Shown: positions 47,942 to 57,704 of the stretch, piece by piece
Numbering within the stretch: the stretch's first letter is position 1
Layout of the letters: each line of letters starts with the position of its first letter
Origin: Plesiocystis pacifica SIR-1
GTDB taxonomy: Bacteria; Myxococcota_A; Polyangia; Nannocystales; Nannocystaceae
Assembly (NCBI RefSeq): GCF_000170895.1
Contig: NZ_ABCS01000002.1
Location: 1 to 64,000 of the forward strand
Length of the DNA: 64,000 nt
Direction of reading: 5' to 3'
The notes under the pieces: model-generated
The model's input: the letters and a program-made list of their open reading frames with translations, nothing else
Databases searched by the model: none
Told to the model about the DNA's origin: nothing
Position numbers and translations under genes: made by a program

Positions 47942-49277
47942 GAAAGTTCTTGGGCCTGGCCTGACCAAGCCCGGGCTCTGCAACGCGATCATCATTGCCT
48001 GTGGATGGTTCCTCACCCGTGGCAAGCACGCCGTTACCCAGGCGCTCGTTGAAACCGGGGTCTCGGGTCGGGTCCACCATGAGCGCTTCCATCGCTTCTT
48101 CTCTCGTGGAGCCTGGTCTCCCGACGACTTGGGCAAACTGGTATTCGCCAAGATCGTTGAGCTCCTGGTTGATCCTGATCAGCCGCTCGAGCTGATCCTC
48201 GACGACACTCTGTCCAAACACCGAGGCCCAAAGATCTTCGGGCTCGACGCTCATCTCGACGCAGTCCGCTCTACGAAGACCGTCCGGATGTTCGCGTTCG
48301 GTCACGTCTGGGTCGTGCTCGCCATCAGCGTCGAGCTCCCCTTCTCACAGCGGCACTGGGCCCTACCGATAGCCTTTCGGCTCTACCAGACCGTCAAGGG
48401 CTGCGAGAAGCGAGGGGTCCCCTACAAGAAGAAGACCGAGCTGGGCCGCGACATGGTCGACATGGTCGCTCGGTGGGCTCCAGATATCAGGTTCCGAGTC
48501 TTGGCTGACTCTGCCTACGCCAACGCGACGCTCATCAAGGGACGGCCGAGCAACGTCACGTTCATCGGTTCGATGCGGACGGACTCCGTGCTCACGGCGG
48601 TGCCAACCAAGTTCGTTCGGGAGCCGGGTCGACCCGGCCGCCCGCGTCTTCGTGGGGAGCGCTTGCCGAAGCCCTTCGAGCTCGCTGAGGACGACACGCA
48701 CCGGTGGAAAAAGACCCGCGTGTTCATCTACGGCAAGCCGACCCTCGTCCACTTCAAGGAAGTCGTCGCGCAGTGGTATCGCGTCTCGGGTATCGAGCCG
48801 CTACGAGTGGTCATCGTCAGGACCGACGCCGGCAAGATTCCTTACCGCGTGTTCTTCTCGACCGACCCGAAGATGTCGACCTCGCGCATCCTCGAGGCCT
48901 ACTCACGGCGGTGGGCGATCGAGGTTTGCTTTCGAGACCTCAAGCAAGAGTTTGGCTTCGAGGACTGTCAGGCTCGCAAACAGAACGCGGTCGAGCGCAC
49001 CTGCCCCTTCCTCGGGTACTGCTACTCACTGCTCGTGCTGTGGTTCGCGTCGCTCACGGAGAGCGAGCGACGCGCAGCAGAAGTCGAGCGCCCCTGGTAC
49101 CGAACTAAGCAGAACTACTCCTTCGCAGACGTGTTGCGTGCGGCTCGCTTGGTCCTGAGCCAGCCTGGGGTTTCTGATCTGCTGTGTGATCTTGCAGACT
49201 TAGGTGAAATCCCGAAACGTGGGCGTCGGAGTTCGTCTCGGCTCCGGGGGCCATCGGGGTAGGGCGAAACTCAAGTC

Positions 49278-49433
49278 TGAGTTCTGTTTTGCCCCCACAG
49301 CCGCCTGGGACCGGGGACGCTTCGTCGCTCCGCTCCTCCGCTTTGGCTTGGTGGGCAATGGGGTTCGTGCCTTTGAGAAGGCTGGTGGTCGCCCCCGCAA
49401 GCGGGGGGCGTGGATTCGTTGACGGTCTCTGAG
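49278..49433 (+). repeat. Family-2 structured repeat, copy 2
   Basis: Begins TGAG directly at the right edge of the outer IS and ends CTCTGAG. Hairpins: GCCCCC near the start with CCGGGG; GCCTT-TGAG-AAGGC, where C to T and G to A relative to copy 1 (GCCCT/AGGGC) compensate; and GCCCCCG-CAAG-CGGGGG. The core is identical with copy 1 over most of its length. Region 49434-49533 after it shows no gene. Confidence 0.88.
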
Positions 49434-49533
49434 TTTCCGCGCGGAAAGAGATGCGCAGCGTGGGAATTCGTTCATCGCCTGAGCCTCGCTGCCTCCCGGG
49501 CCTTCGCTATCATCGCGCTTCGGCGGAGTGACC

Positions 49534-50510
49534 ATGGCGACGCAGGACGCGTCCGAGCACTTCGAGCACTTCGAGATCTACGACCGGGTCCGGCGCGAGT
49601 GCGAGGCCATGCTGCGCCGCTACCTCGGGCGCGGCATGACCTCGCCGCGCCTGCCCATCAGCGTGATCGAGACCGTGGCCGCGGCCAGCCCGGACACCGA
49701 CGAGCCCGCGCCCTCCCTGCGCGAGCTCTACGCGGCGCACCGCAAGCTCGTCGAGGCCGTCGCGCCCGCGCAGCCGAACACCCTCTTGCTGATCGAGAGC
49801 AAGGCCGGCGGGCACCTCCAGGTCCCGCTGGTCCGCCACCTGCTCATCATCGCGGCCGCATCCCTGGCCGCGGTCTTGCTCATCGGCATCTCGCCGCTGG
49901 TCGACTCCGACCCCACCAGCGGCGACCCCCTGCTCAGCTCGGGCTGGCCGCTGCTCGTCAACCAGGCCTACTTCTTGTTCGCCGCCCTGCTCGGCGCCAG
50001 CTTCCACGCCCTGTTCACCGTCAAGAAGTACGTCACCGACGGCAACTACGACCCCACCTACCGCTCGACCTACTACATCCGCCTGTTCCTCGGCATGATG
50101 GCCGGCCTGATCATGTCCTCGCTCGTCGAGATCGACACGAGAACAGCATGCGCGGCGTCGGCCGGCCGCTCATCGCCCTGCTCGGCGGCTTCTCGAGCTC
50201 GGCGATCTACCGCATCCTCCAGCGCCTGGTCATGGTCCTCGAGACCGCCGTGGTCGGCTCCGAGGCGACCAAGAGCGACGCCAAGGGCAAGCCCCGCGAC
50301 CCCGCCCTGGGGGCCGAGACCGACGCCGAGCGAGCCGCCGTGGCGAGCAACCTGGTCAAGCTCCAGCGCCTCGCTGCCTCGGGAGCCAGCGCGGCGCAGA
50401 TGCAGGCCGCGCTCTCGCGGCTCGCGGCGGACGTGCTCCAGGGCGACGTCTCGACGCCGAGCACCAACGACGAGGCCGACGACGAGGCCGCAGACTCCGA
50501 AGCGGGCTAG
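49534..50510 (+). pseudogene. Membrane protein gene with a one-base frameshift
   Basis: The first ~200 codons (MATQDASEHFEHFEIYDRVR…) contain two hydrophobic segments near residues 105-125 and 150-170. After LIMSSLVEID (about 50138) the sense passes to the -1 frame, ENSMRGVGRPLIALLGGFSS and then AIYRILQRLVMVLE. Restoring one C (GACACCGAG) gives an intact protein of 325 residues. No slippery heptamer is seen, so this is a real mutation or a sequence error. The family is unknown to me. The stop overlaps the convergent kinase stop (CTAG). Confidence 0.75.
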
Positions 50511-53446
50511 TCGCCCTCACGCTCGGCGAGCCACGCCTCCACCTCCGCGAGCAGCTGCGCTCGCCCTGCCGTCGACGCGGCCGCGCGCAGCTGGTCCCGG
50601 GCCGAGTTCGCCCAGCGCATCGACTCCGCGGCGTTCACCCCCGGCTGCCCGTCCGCGCGCGCCCACAGCACCTCGGCCAAGAGCAGCTCGAGGCGCGGGC
50701 GCACGAGGTTGGCGTTGACGGTGAAGGGTCCGCCCAGGGCGAGGCCGGATCGAGCGTAGGCCTCGGCTTCGGCCAGCTGACCCCGGCGCCGGGCGAGCTC
50801 GCCGGCGTAGAGCTCGAAGCGCCCGTCCTCGGACACGCCCACGCCCGGCCCGGCGTCGCGCAGGGGGGCGTCGCGGATCATCGCCTCCTCGGCCGCCTCG
50901 AGCTCGCCGCGCTCGAGGGCGATGGCGACCTCGAGCAGGGCGAAGGTCTCCCCCTGGGGGAGCTCGCCCTCGTAGAGGGCCTCGGCCTCGGCGCGCGTCG
51001 ACGCGAGGCGCCGCGCCGCGCCCTCGACGTCGCCCAGGGCCAGCGAGGCGTCCGCGACCAGCAGCTCGGCGCTCACCCACGACAGCTCGCCGCGCTTGTC
51101 GATCCCCGCGAAGGCAGCGGTCGCCCCGAGGGCGACGTCGAGGGCCTCGGCGTAGGCGCCCCGGCCCAGCTCGAGCTCGGCGAGGTTGGACTGGACCAGG
51201 GCGCGCTGGGAGGCGATGCCCATCTGCGCGATCGCGTCGGCCCGCTCCAACCACTCCCGCGAGGCCTCCGTGTCGACCTCGAGCTCGAGCAGCGCCAGGC
51301 CGACGTAGGGCGCGAACAAGCGGTGGTTCTGGGGCCCATAGATTTCGCGCTCGAGCCCGATCACGTCCAAATAGAGCGCGCGCGCCTCGTCCCGCCGGCC
51401 CAGGCGGCGCGTGGCCGTGGCGTAGTTCGACAGCGGACCCAGGCCCAGGGCCTCGCCCTCGGGCGTGGACGAAAAGCGCTCCCAGACCCCGCGGAAGGCC
51501 TCGGCGGCGGCCTCGTAGTCGCCCCGGTAAAAGGCCAGCGAGCCCCGGCGGTTGCCCCAGTCCCCGGACTCCTTGGGGTTGGTCGCGCCGCAGCGCGCGT
51601 CGAGGATCTCGCCCTGGCGCAGCACCCACGCCGCCTCGGCGAAGCGCCGCTGCTTGGCCAGGAGGTTCAAGATCCCGCCCAGGGCCCGGAGCGCCAGGGG
51701 CTCGTGGCTGCCGATCGACGCCCCCTCGTAGGCCCGGATCAGCGCCCGCTCGTGGGCCGCCTCGTCGCCCCGGGCCTCGTGGTGGCGCGCCTCGACCATG
51801 TCGAAGGCGGCCGTCAGCGGCGGGTGGTCAAAGCGAAGGATCTCGACGCGCAGCTCGGCGAGCTGGTCCTCGGACACCTTCCCGCGCAGGACCTCGAGCT
51901 GGGCCACGCGGGTGCGCAGCTCGAGGAACTCGCGGCGCTCGGCCGGATCCGCGGGCAGCACCGGGAGGAAGCTCGAGTCCGTGCACGGGCCCAGGGCGAG
52001 GGTGTCGTGGACCAGCTCGAAGCCGTCGACGTCGAGGCTCTCGCTGGGCGAGAGCAGCACCCCCACGGTCGCGTCGAGCTCGGCGCTGCGCAGGTCCAGG
52101 CAGGCGTAGATGCGCTGCTCCGTCGGGCTCAGGGGGCGCAGCGCCGCCTGCTCGCACAGGCCCGCGTACTCCTGCGCCCACACCCGCGTGCGCGCGTCGA
52201 CAAAGCGGGTCACGGACTCCCCCTGGTGGCGCGCCTCGGGCCCGCCCGCGACCACGAAGGCGGCCTCGACGGCCTCGGAGCGCGCCTCGTTCCAGCGCGC
52301 GTCGAGGCGCGCCCGAGCGTCCTCGCAGGCGGCGAGGTCGGGGGTCTCCGGGCCACGCTCGCTCCGCCCCGCCGTCCACCACGAGCTCAACCCCGCGACG
52401 GCGATCAGCGCCGCGCCCAGGCCCGCAGCGAGGGCCCGCCGCCGCGGCCGTCGAGGGCCCTCGTCGAGCTCGCTAAGCAGCGCCTCCATGCTCGGGAAGC
52501 GGTCCTCGACCCGCTCCGACAGCCCGCGCCGCACGGCCCGATCGAGCCAGCGCGGGACCGTGACCACGCTCGCCCCGGGGCGCAGCAGGCCTCGCGCCGC
52601 GGCTCGCCGCAGCGAGTCCATGCTCTCGTAGTGCCAGGGCAAGGAGCCGTGCAGCGCCTCCCACAGGCACAGGCAAAAGGCGAACTGATCGCTCGCGGCG
52701 GTCACCGCCCGGCTCAGGATTTGCTCGGGCGCCATGTAGGCCGGCGTCCCGACCACGGCCCCGGCGCGGGTCAGCCGGAGCGAGCCCGGCTCCAAGTCCA
52801 GGCTCGAGTCGACGCCGCTGTCGAAGCTCTCGCCGTCCCCAGAGCCGTACCCAAGACCATCCCTAGAACCATCCCCAGACGAGGCGCTCGCGGACACGGC
52901 CCCGTCGCCGAGGAAGGCCAGGCCAAAGTCCGCGACCTTGACCCGCCCCGTGGCGCGCTCGATGAGCAAGTTGGCGGGCTTGAAGTCGCGGTGGATGAGG
53001 CCGACGCGGTGGGCCGCGGCCAGGCCCTCGCCCGCGTCGCGGAACATGCGAAGCACCGCGCGCCAGTCTCCCATCGCGCGGCCCGGGGCGCTGGCGCGGC
53101 GGGCCTCGTTCCAGTCCGCGATGGTCTCGCCGTCGACGAACTCGAGCACGATGTAGATCGGCTCGACGCCGGGGCCGTCGACGGGGATGCGGCCGACCTC
53201 GTAGATCGCCACGACGTTGGGGTGGACCAGGCGCGCGAGGGCCCGCGCCTCCCGGATCATCCGGTCCTGGGCCCGGGTGCCCCGCTTGTGCGGGAGCAGC
53301 AGCTTGATCGCCACGGGCCGCCCGAGCTTGCGATCGACCGCCCGCCACACCTCGCCCATGACCCCGGCCCCGAGGCGCTCGAGGATCTCGAAGTCGCCGA
53401 TGCGATCGAGCAGCTCCCGCTCGCCCCGCGCCCCCGTCTCGCCCAT
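50507..53446 (-). CDS. Ser/Thr protein kinase with C-terminal TPR region and long activation loop
   Basis: 979 residues from ATG 53446. Kinase motifs are complete: GAGVMGEVWRAVD, PVAIKLLLPHK, HRDFKPANLLIE, VADFGLAF and TPAYMAPEQ. Between DFG and APE about 60 residues are Ser/Asp/Gly-rich (SASASSGDGSRDGLGYGSGD), roughly twice the normal length. A transmembrane helix (LAAGLGAALIAVAGLSSWW, about 345) is followed by some 600 residues of TPR-like helices. It ends convergently against the frameshifted membrane gene. Confidence 0.92.
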   Translation of the reverse strand: MGETGARGERELLDRIGDFEILERLGAGVMGEVWRAVDRKLGRPVAIKLLLPHKRGTRAQDRMIREARALARLVHPNVVAIYEVGRIPVDGPGVEPIYIVLEFVDGETIADWNEARRASAPGRAMGDWRAVLRMFRDAGEGLAAAHRVGLIHRDFKPANLLIERATGRVKVADFGLAFLGDGAVSASASSGDGSRDGLGYGSGDGESFDSGVDSSLDLEPGSLRLTRAGAVVGTPAYMAPEQILSRAVTAASDQFAFCLCLWEALHGSLPWHYESMDSLRRAAARGLLRPGASVVTVPRWLDRAVRRGLSERVEDRFPSMEALLSELDEGPRRPRRRALAAGLGAALIAVAGLSSWWTAGRSERGPETPDLAACEDARARLDARWNEARSEAVEAAFVVAGGPEARHQGESVTRFVDARTRVWAQEYAGLCEQAALRPLSPTEQRIYACLDLRSAELDATVGVLLSPSESLDVDGFELVHDTLALGPCTDSSFLPVLPADPAERREFLELRTRVAQLEVLRGKVSEDQLAELRVEILRFDHPPLTAAFDMVEARHHEARGDEAAHERALIRAYEGASIGSHEPLALRALGGILNLLAKQRRFAEAAWVLRQGEILDARCGATNPKESGDWGNRRGSLAFYRGDYEAAAEAFRGVWERFSSTPEGEALGLGPLSNYATATRRLGRRDEARALYLDVIGLEREIYGPQNHRLFAPYVGLALLELEVDTEASREWLERADAIAQMGIASQRALVQSNLAELELGRGAYAEALDVALGATAAFAGIDKRGELSWVSAELLVADASLALGDVEGAARRLASTRAEAEALYEGELPQGETFALLEVAIALERGELEAAEEAMIRDAPLRDAGPGVGVSEDGRFELYAGELARRRGQLAEAEAYARSGLALGGPFTVNANLVRPRLELLLAEVLWARADGQPGVNAAESMRWANSARDQLRAAASTAGRAQLLAEVEAWLAEREGD

Positions 53447-53512
53447 GCTCCATCCTAGCAAGGACGCGGCGAGGGCTCGTCCAGGGTCCCCCCCCTCGGG
53501 ATGACCGAAGGA

Positions 53513-55555
53513 TCAGTCGACGACGTAGTGGACCAAGAGCGCCGTCTCGCCATCGACCTCCTCGCTCCCCCAGCTCGGCACCGCCGTCGTGGGCACCAGC
53601 TCCCCCTTGGGCACGCCCTGCTCGTCGACCTCGTGGGCGCCGACGCCGACGAGGCCCCCGCCCTCACCGACGAAGGCGATGCCCTCGACGCGGGTGTTGC
53701 CGCCCCCGACACCCTCGGCGTCGAAGCTGCCGACCACGAGGCTGCTGTAGATCAAGGTCGAGTAGTCCGCCGGGTACACGCGCAAGAAGCGATTCCACGC
53801 GCTGCTGCCGTCTTCGAACTTGGGCATCTGTTGCCAAGCTCCGGCCGTGGTGATCGTCCGTCGCCCGGTGCACGCCACCGCGACCTGCCCCTCGGGGCCA
53901 ACTTCCAGGTCGTGGCAGCGGGTGGTGGTGAGGTTGGGCCACCCGCCGTTGGGATCGGGCCAGCCGTCGAGGTTGGGGTCCGACAGCGGCTCGCCGAGGC
54001 CCCCGGTGGTGTCGGCGTACTCGGCCACGAAGGTCGAGGCCGCGAGCTGACCGGCGTCGAGGGTGAAGGAGCCGAGCCAGCTGATGTGGATGTTCCCGCT
54101 GGTCCCGGAGAAGCCGTTCTTGAACGCCGAGGCCTCGGGCGTCGAGGCGATGTCGTTGCCGGGCCACAGGTTGATCACGTTGTTGCCGTGGGCCCGCGCG
54201 AGCACGACGACCCGATCGTTGGCGTAGTCGAGGGCGAGGCCGTCGACGTACTGGTCGGGGGTCGAGTTGTCGTCGGTCTCGCGGTACAGGCGGTTCCACC
54301 ACAGGAGCTCGCCCTCGGCCGACATCGCCACGGCGACCGGCTCGAAGTCCGGCAGCCCGCCGGGCAGCACGGACTGCGTCGAGTAGCCGAAGAACATGCT
54401 CCCGTCCCGACGATCGATGACGATCGCGCCCAGGCGCTGGGTCGGCTTGGAGCTCGTCGAGTAGCCCGTGTAGCCCGGCGCGCCCGCGCAGTCGCCCCCG
54501 GGCACGCAGGGCCCCGAGAAGAAGTAGTCGTCGGGCCAGCTGCCCTGGCGCGTGCCCCCGTTGCCGTCGTCGGTGATCGCCGCGTAGCCCTCGGCGTCCT
54601 TCGAGCGCAGGCTCCCGAGCCGCCCGGCCTTGAGCACGACGGCGCTGTGGGTGATCTGACCGGGGTAGGTCGAGGCCTCGGCGTAGTGCTCCCCGCCGTC
54701 GCCCCAGTGCGCCGGCCAGTGCTCGACGGTCGCCGGCTCCCCGTCGGCGTCGAGCTTCTCGATCGCCGCCCAGCCAAAGTCGTACTCCGAGCCGCGCCCG
54801 TAGACGACCTCGCCCTCGGCGCCGACGTCCCAAGGCTGCAGGACCTCGTAGGCCGACTGGCCCTCGTAGCCGCCGGCCTCGCGGGGCTCGGCGACGATGT
54901 CCCGGGCCCACAGCGCCCCCGTCGGCGCCGCGTCGACGAAGTTCCCGTCGAGGCGCGCGATGTAGTAGCCGTCGTCTTGCCAGCTCGGCGTGGTCCGGCG
55001 CCCGGAGATGTAGAGGTCGCCGGTGATCGACCCGGGCACCTCGGTGGTCCGCATGCGATCGATGTCGGTGACCGTCCCGCCGGGGAAGTGCGCGGCCCGG
55101 AGCACCTCGCCGAGGTTGGCCGACAAGTGCAGGATGAAGCCGACCCGGCCGTCTTCGGCGGTGTAGAGCTCGCCGGCGCCGTCGAGCTCCACCCGCGGGA
55201 CCGCGGCGTCGAGCCAGTCGAGGTCATCGGCCGCGCCGCTGACCAGGAAGGTCCCGTCGGACAGGCGCAGGACCTCGTTGAACTCGGCGTTCGCCCCGGC
55301 GTAGGTGACCAGATCGCCGTCGAGGGGCGGGTCCTGGCCGCCCCCGGTCTCGGTGCTGGCCTCGCCCTCCGAGCCGTCCTCGCCCTCCGAGCTGCCCGTG
55401 GTCCCCGTCTCGCCCTCCGAGGACGACTCGCCGGCCTCCGCCTCCGTGCCCACCTCGTCCGCGGCGTCGCTCGCCCCTCCAGCGTCGTCGGAGCAGGCCA
55501 GAGCAAAACACGGCAGAGCACAAAGAAAGAGGCTGCGACTGATCGAGATGTCCAC
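53513..55555 (-). CDS. Lipoprotein with beta-propeller-like repeats
   Basis: 680 residues from the GTG at 55555; the frame stays open upstream to a TTG but a leader starting here fits best (ISISRSLFLCALPCFALAC). Lipobox ALAC is followed by a long Ser/Glu/Gly/Thr linker (about 25-75), then repetitive beta-rich segments (VTYAGANAEFNEVLRLSDGT, GFILHLSANLGEVLRAAHFP, VAVAMSAEGELLWWNRLYRE). Such proteins resemble propeller or SBBP-repeat lipoproteins of myxobacteria. Function unknown. The 412 bp upstream (55556-55967) is relatively AT-rich and holds only a doubtful 73-codon frame. Confidence 0.8.
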   Translation of the reverse strand: MDISISRSLFLCALPCFALACSDDAGGASDAADEVGTEAEAGESSSEGETGTTGSSEGEDGSEGEASTETGGGQDPPLDGDLVTYAGANAEFNEVLRLSDGTFLVSGAADDLDWLDAAVPRVELDGAGELYTAEDGRVGFILHLSANLGEVLRAAHFPGGTVTDIDRMRTTEVPGSITGDLYISGRRTTPSWQDDGYYIARLDGNFVDAAPTGALWARDIVAEPREAGGYEGQSAYEVLQPWDVGAEGEVVYGRGSEYDFGWAAIEKLDADGEPATVEHWPAHWGDGGEHYAEASTYPGQITHSAVVLKAGRLGSLRSKDAEGYAAITDDGNGGTRQGSWPDDYFFSGPCVPGGDCAGAPGYTGYSTSSKPTQRLGAIVIDRRDGSMFFGYSTQSVLPGGLPDFEPVAVAMSAEGELLWWNRLYRETDDNSTPDQYVDGLALDYANDRVVVLARAHGNNVINLWPGNDIASTPEASAFKNGFSGTSGNIHISWLGSFTLDAGQLAASTFVAEYADTTGGLGEPLSDPNLDGWPDPNGGWPNLTTTRCHDLEVGPEGQVAVACTGRRTITTAGAWQQMPKFEDGSSAWNRFLRVYPADYSTLIYSSLVVGSFDAEGVGGGNTRVEGIAFVGEGGGLVGVGAHEVDEQGVPKGELVPTTAVPSWGSEEVDGETALLVHYVVD

Positions 55556-55967
55556 GCGTGAGCTATAGTTGAGGATGCACAAACGAGAAAAGTGCACATT
55601 TTGTATGGGTGACAACAATCATCTCGAACGTTCACATTCGAAGGGCGCCCGCCCCATGCAGGCTCCCCCAGAGGCACCCGAGGACAGCAGCACACGCCTT
55701 GGTATCGAACAGCCGCTCAGCCGCCGACTGGCTGGGTATACGGCGCGCTCCCATCCTGTCCCGATCGCTCGAGTGTGCGCATGCCAGGTACGGTGACAGG
55801 TCTCAAATCACGGTCCACAACCGAGGACATGGGCCCAATAACATCGCTATACTCACAGCCAGAATCGATTTTAAAAACCGCTCAACGACGGTCAATTGGC
55901 AGCACGCAAATCACCCACGCGAGACCCGAAAAGCTGCCCGCGCTCTGATCAGAGGGTCGCGGACTCA

Positions 55968-56603
55968 TCAGAACTGGAGCGCGAGCCCGACGCTGTAGCC
56001 CTCGAGACCCACGGAGACCTGCGGGCGCCAGCGCAGCGCCGCGTCCTCGCCCTGCCCGCGCCGGTGCAGCCCCAGGCGCAGCGCGGCGTAGCCCACGAGC
56101 AGCGAGCTCGCGCCCACGCCCAGGGTCGGCTGCAAGGTCGTGAGGGTTCGGTCACCGAGGAGGGCCTCGACGTCGAGGCCGGCGGGCTCGAGCTCGGCGT
56201 AGCCGTGGGTCGCCAGGGCCACCCCGCCCGCGAGCCCGACCAGCCCGCCCGCGATCCACCCGCCGCCCTTGGGGGCCTCGAGCACGTCGAGCGTGGTGTC
56301 GTGACCTGCAACGGCGGCCCACGGAGCCGGGGCGTCGGCGTCAGCCTGGCCAGACTCCTCGCCCTCCTCGACCTCCTCAACCTGGGGCACGGCCGCGGCC
56401 ACGGCCTCCGGCGATCCAGCCAACCCGGGAACCTCGAACAGCAGATGCGTCTCGACCTCGCGGGGCTCGGGGTCCGCAGCCGGGGGCGCGTCGGAGGCCT
56501 CGGGCAGCGCAGCCTCGGCGCTCGCCCCCTCGGACAGCGCGGCCCGTGCAGCCTGGGGCCAGGCGGCCACCACGGCGGCCGCGATCACCAGGAGCCAGAC
56601 CAT
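55968..56603 (-). CDS. Hypothetical exported protein
   Basis: 211 residues from ATG 56603; a GTG at 56648 is another possible start. The signal is WLLVIAAAVVAAWPQAARA. After a Pro/Ala/Glu-rich stretch, a short hydrophobic segment (GGGWIAGGLVGLAGGVALAT, about 120-140) and a C-terminal beta-rich part with QPTLGVGASSLLVGYAALRL follow. Family unknown. A GC hairpin CCGGCGTGC/GCACGCCGG containing CTTCGTCGCTCCGC, a 14-base string also present in the family-2 core, lies just upstream. Confidence 0.6.
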   Translation of the reverse strand: MVWLLVIAAAVVAAWPQAARAALSEGASAEAALPEASDAPPAADPEPREVETHLLFEVPGLAGSPEAVAAAVPQVEEVEEGEESGQADADAPAPWAAVAGHDTTLDVLEAPKGGGWIAGGLVGLAGGVALATHGYAELEPAGLDVEALLGDRTLTTLQPTLGVGASSLLVGYAALRLGLHRRGQGEDAALRWRPQVSVGLEGYSVGLALQF

Positions 56604-56730
56604 CCAGCCCCGTCGTCCGAGCCCCCGGCGTGCTTCGTCGCTCCGCACGCCGGAGGTAGATGCAAGGATCGCCGCCAAGATCACGGCCGCGCCCAAAAAA
56701 CTTCTGCAGGGCGAAAATCGGCGGGGTGCC

Positions 56731-57531
56731 CTACATCTGGGCGAGGCGGCGGAGCACGAAGGCCGTGAGCCGATCTGGAGCGAAGCCTCGCGCCTGATGC
56801 GCAAGCTTGCTCTGGAAGCCCACCGGCCAGTGCACCCGACGCGAGTCCGAGCGCGCCGCCGTGAGGACCACCGCGGCGACGTCCGCCGCGCTCAGGTGCA
56901 CCCCCAAGATCCCCTCGCTGGTCAGCCGCGCCGTGTTCGTCAGCAAGCGCGTGCGCACGAACATCGGCATGACGTCGCAGACCCGCACGTCGTGGCGCGC
57001 CCACTCGATGGCCAGGGCCTCGGTCAGCCCGCGCACGGCGTGCTTGGTCGCGCTGTAGCTGGCCATCTCCGGGATCCCGTGGATCGCTGACGCCGAGGAC
57101 ATGTTGATGAGCCGCGCCCCGGGGGTCTGGGCGAGGTGCGGGAAGGCGGCGTGGCAGAGGTTGAGCAGGCCCTGGAAGTTGACGGCGATGGTCTGGTGGT
57201 GGGCCGCGAGGGGCACGGCCTCGAACGGCCCGACGTGCATGACGCCCGCGTTGTTGACGAGCACGTCGAGGCGACCCCGCCCCGGGCCGTCGACGAAGGC
57301 CGCGAGGGCTCGGGCCACGGACTCCGGCTCGCACACGTCGACGCGCTCGGCGTGCACGCCCGCGAGCTCCTTCGCCGCGGCGTCGAGGGCCTCGCCGTCG
57401 CGGTCGCAGACTCCGACGTGGGCGCCGGCCTCGACGAAGGCGCGCGCGCAGGCCAGGCCGATGCCACGCGCCGCTCCGGTGATGAACACCGCCGCTTGGT
57501 CGAGACCCCCGCTCCCCCGCGCTCGCTTCAT
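56731..57531 (-). CDS. Short-chain dehydrogenase/reductase
   Basis: 266 residues from ATG 57531 (MKRARGSGGLDQAAVF); the longer frame upstream lacks family character. Classical SDR features: cofactor motif TGAARGIG, acidic turn CDRDG suggesting NAD(H), NNAG at about residue 95, and catalytic Ser, Tyr and Lys in MSSASAIHGIPEMASYSATK. The C-terminus (SKLAHQARGFAPDRLTAFVL) contains a hydrophobic helix. Substrate unknown; divergent from the histidine-phosphatase gene. Confidence 0.92.
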   Translation of the reverse strand: MKRARGSGGLDQAAVFITGAARGIGLACARAFVEAGAHVGVCDRDGEALDAAAKELAGVHAERVDVCEPESVARALAAFVDGPGRGRLDVLVNNAGVMHVGPFEAVPLAAHHQTIAVNFQGLLNLCHAAFPHLAQTPGARLINMSSASAIHGIPEMASYSATKHAVRGLTEALAIEWARHDVRVCDVMPMFVRTRLLTNTARLTSEGILGVHLSAADVAAVVLTAARSDSRRVHWPVGFQSKLAHQARGFAPDRLTAFVLRRLAQM

Positions 57532-57704
57532 GGCCGTGATTGTGACATCGCCGCGCGAACCGCGGAGCGCTCCCACACCACTCCCGCAGCGGGGGCCCGC
57601 GGAGATCGCCACGCGCGACCCCACCCCAGCGAGGCGATCTCCCCGACATTCCCCGTCTTCGAGCCTGGTCATTGATGGGCTGCGCCCTACAATGGCGCAA
57701 TCCG

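Larger units (their letters stand above)
46564..49262 (+). pseudogene. DDE transposase of the outer IS, split by ISL3
   Basis: Before the insertion the gene ran from ATG 46564 (MARRSVLALLSWLK…) to the stop at 49262. ISL3 lies after about 15 codons, and the rest resumes at 47950. Domains: LELILDDTLSKHRGPK and RFRVLADSAYAN supply the acidic residues expected of DDE enzymes, and SRRWAIEVCFRDLKQEFGFE the C-terminal Glu region. A GTG at 47883 inside the ISL3 tail keeps the frame open for 459 codons. It might give a slightly altered, perhaps active protein, but no ribosome site is visible. Confidence 0.85.
46448..49275 (+). mobile_element. IS4/IS701-type element interrupted by ISL3
   Basis: Ends are the perfect 15-bp inverted repeat CTTGAGTTTCGCCCT/AGGGCGAAACTCAAG, flanked by a 5-bp direct repeat TCTGA (46443-46447 and 49276-49280). 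The span is 2828 bp; without the nested ISL3 and its 8-bp duplication the element is 1488 bp with one transposase of 452 codons. The transposase stop codon overlaps the right inverted repeat. A TSD of 5 bp (4 if one base belongs to the ends) leaves the exact IS family open. Confidence 0.9.

Noticed and set aside
50143-50200. Programmed frameshifting in the membrane gene
   Set aside because: No slippery heptamer or following structure is seen at the change of frame; a one-base loss explains it better.
55575-55796. A 73-codon plus-strand frame (MHKREKCTFC…)
   Set aside because: No ribosome site, no recognisable domain, unusual codon use, and it lies in the promoter region of the lipoprotein gene.
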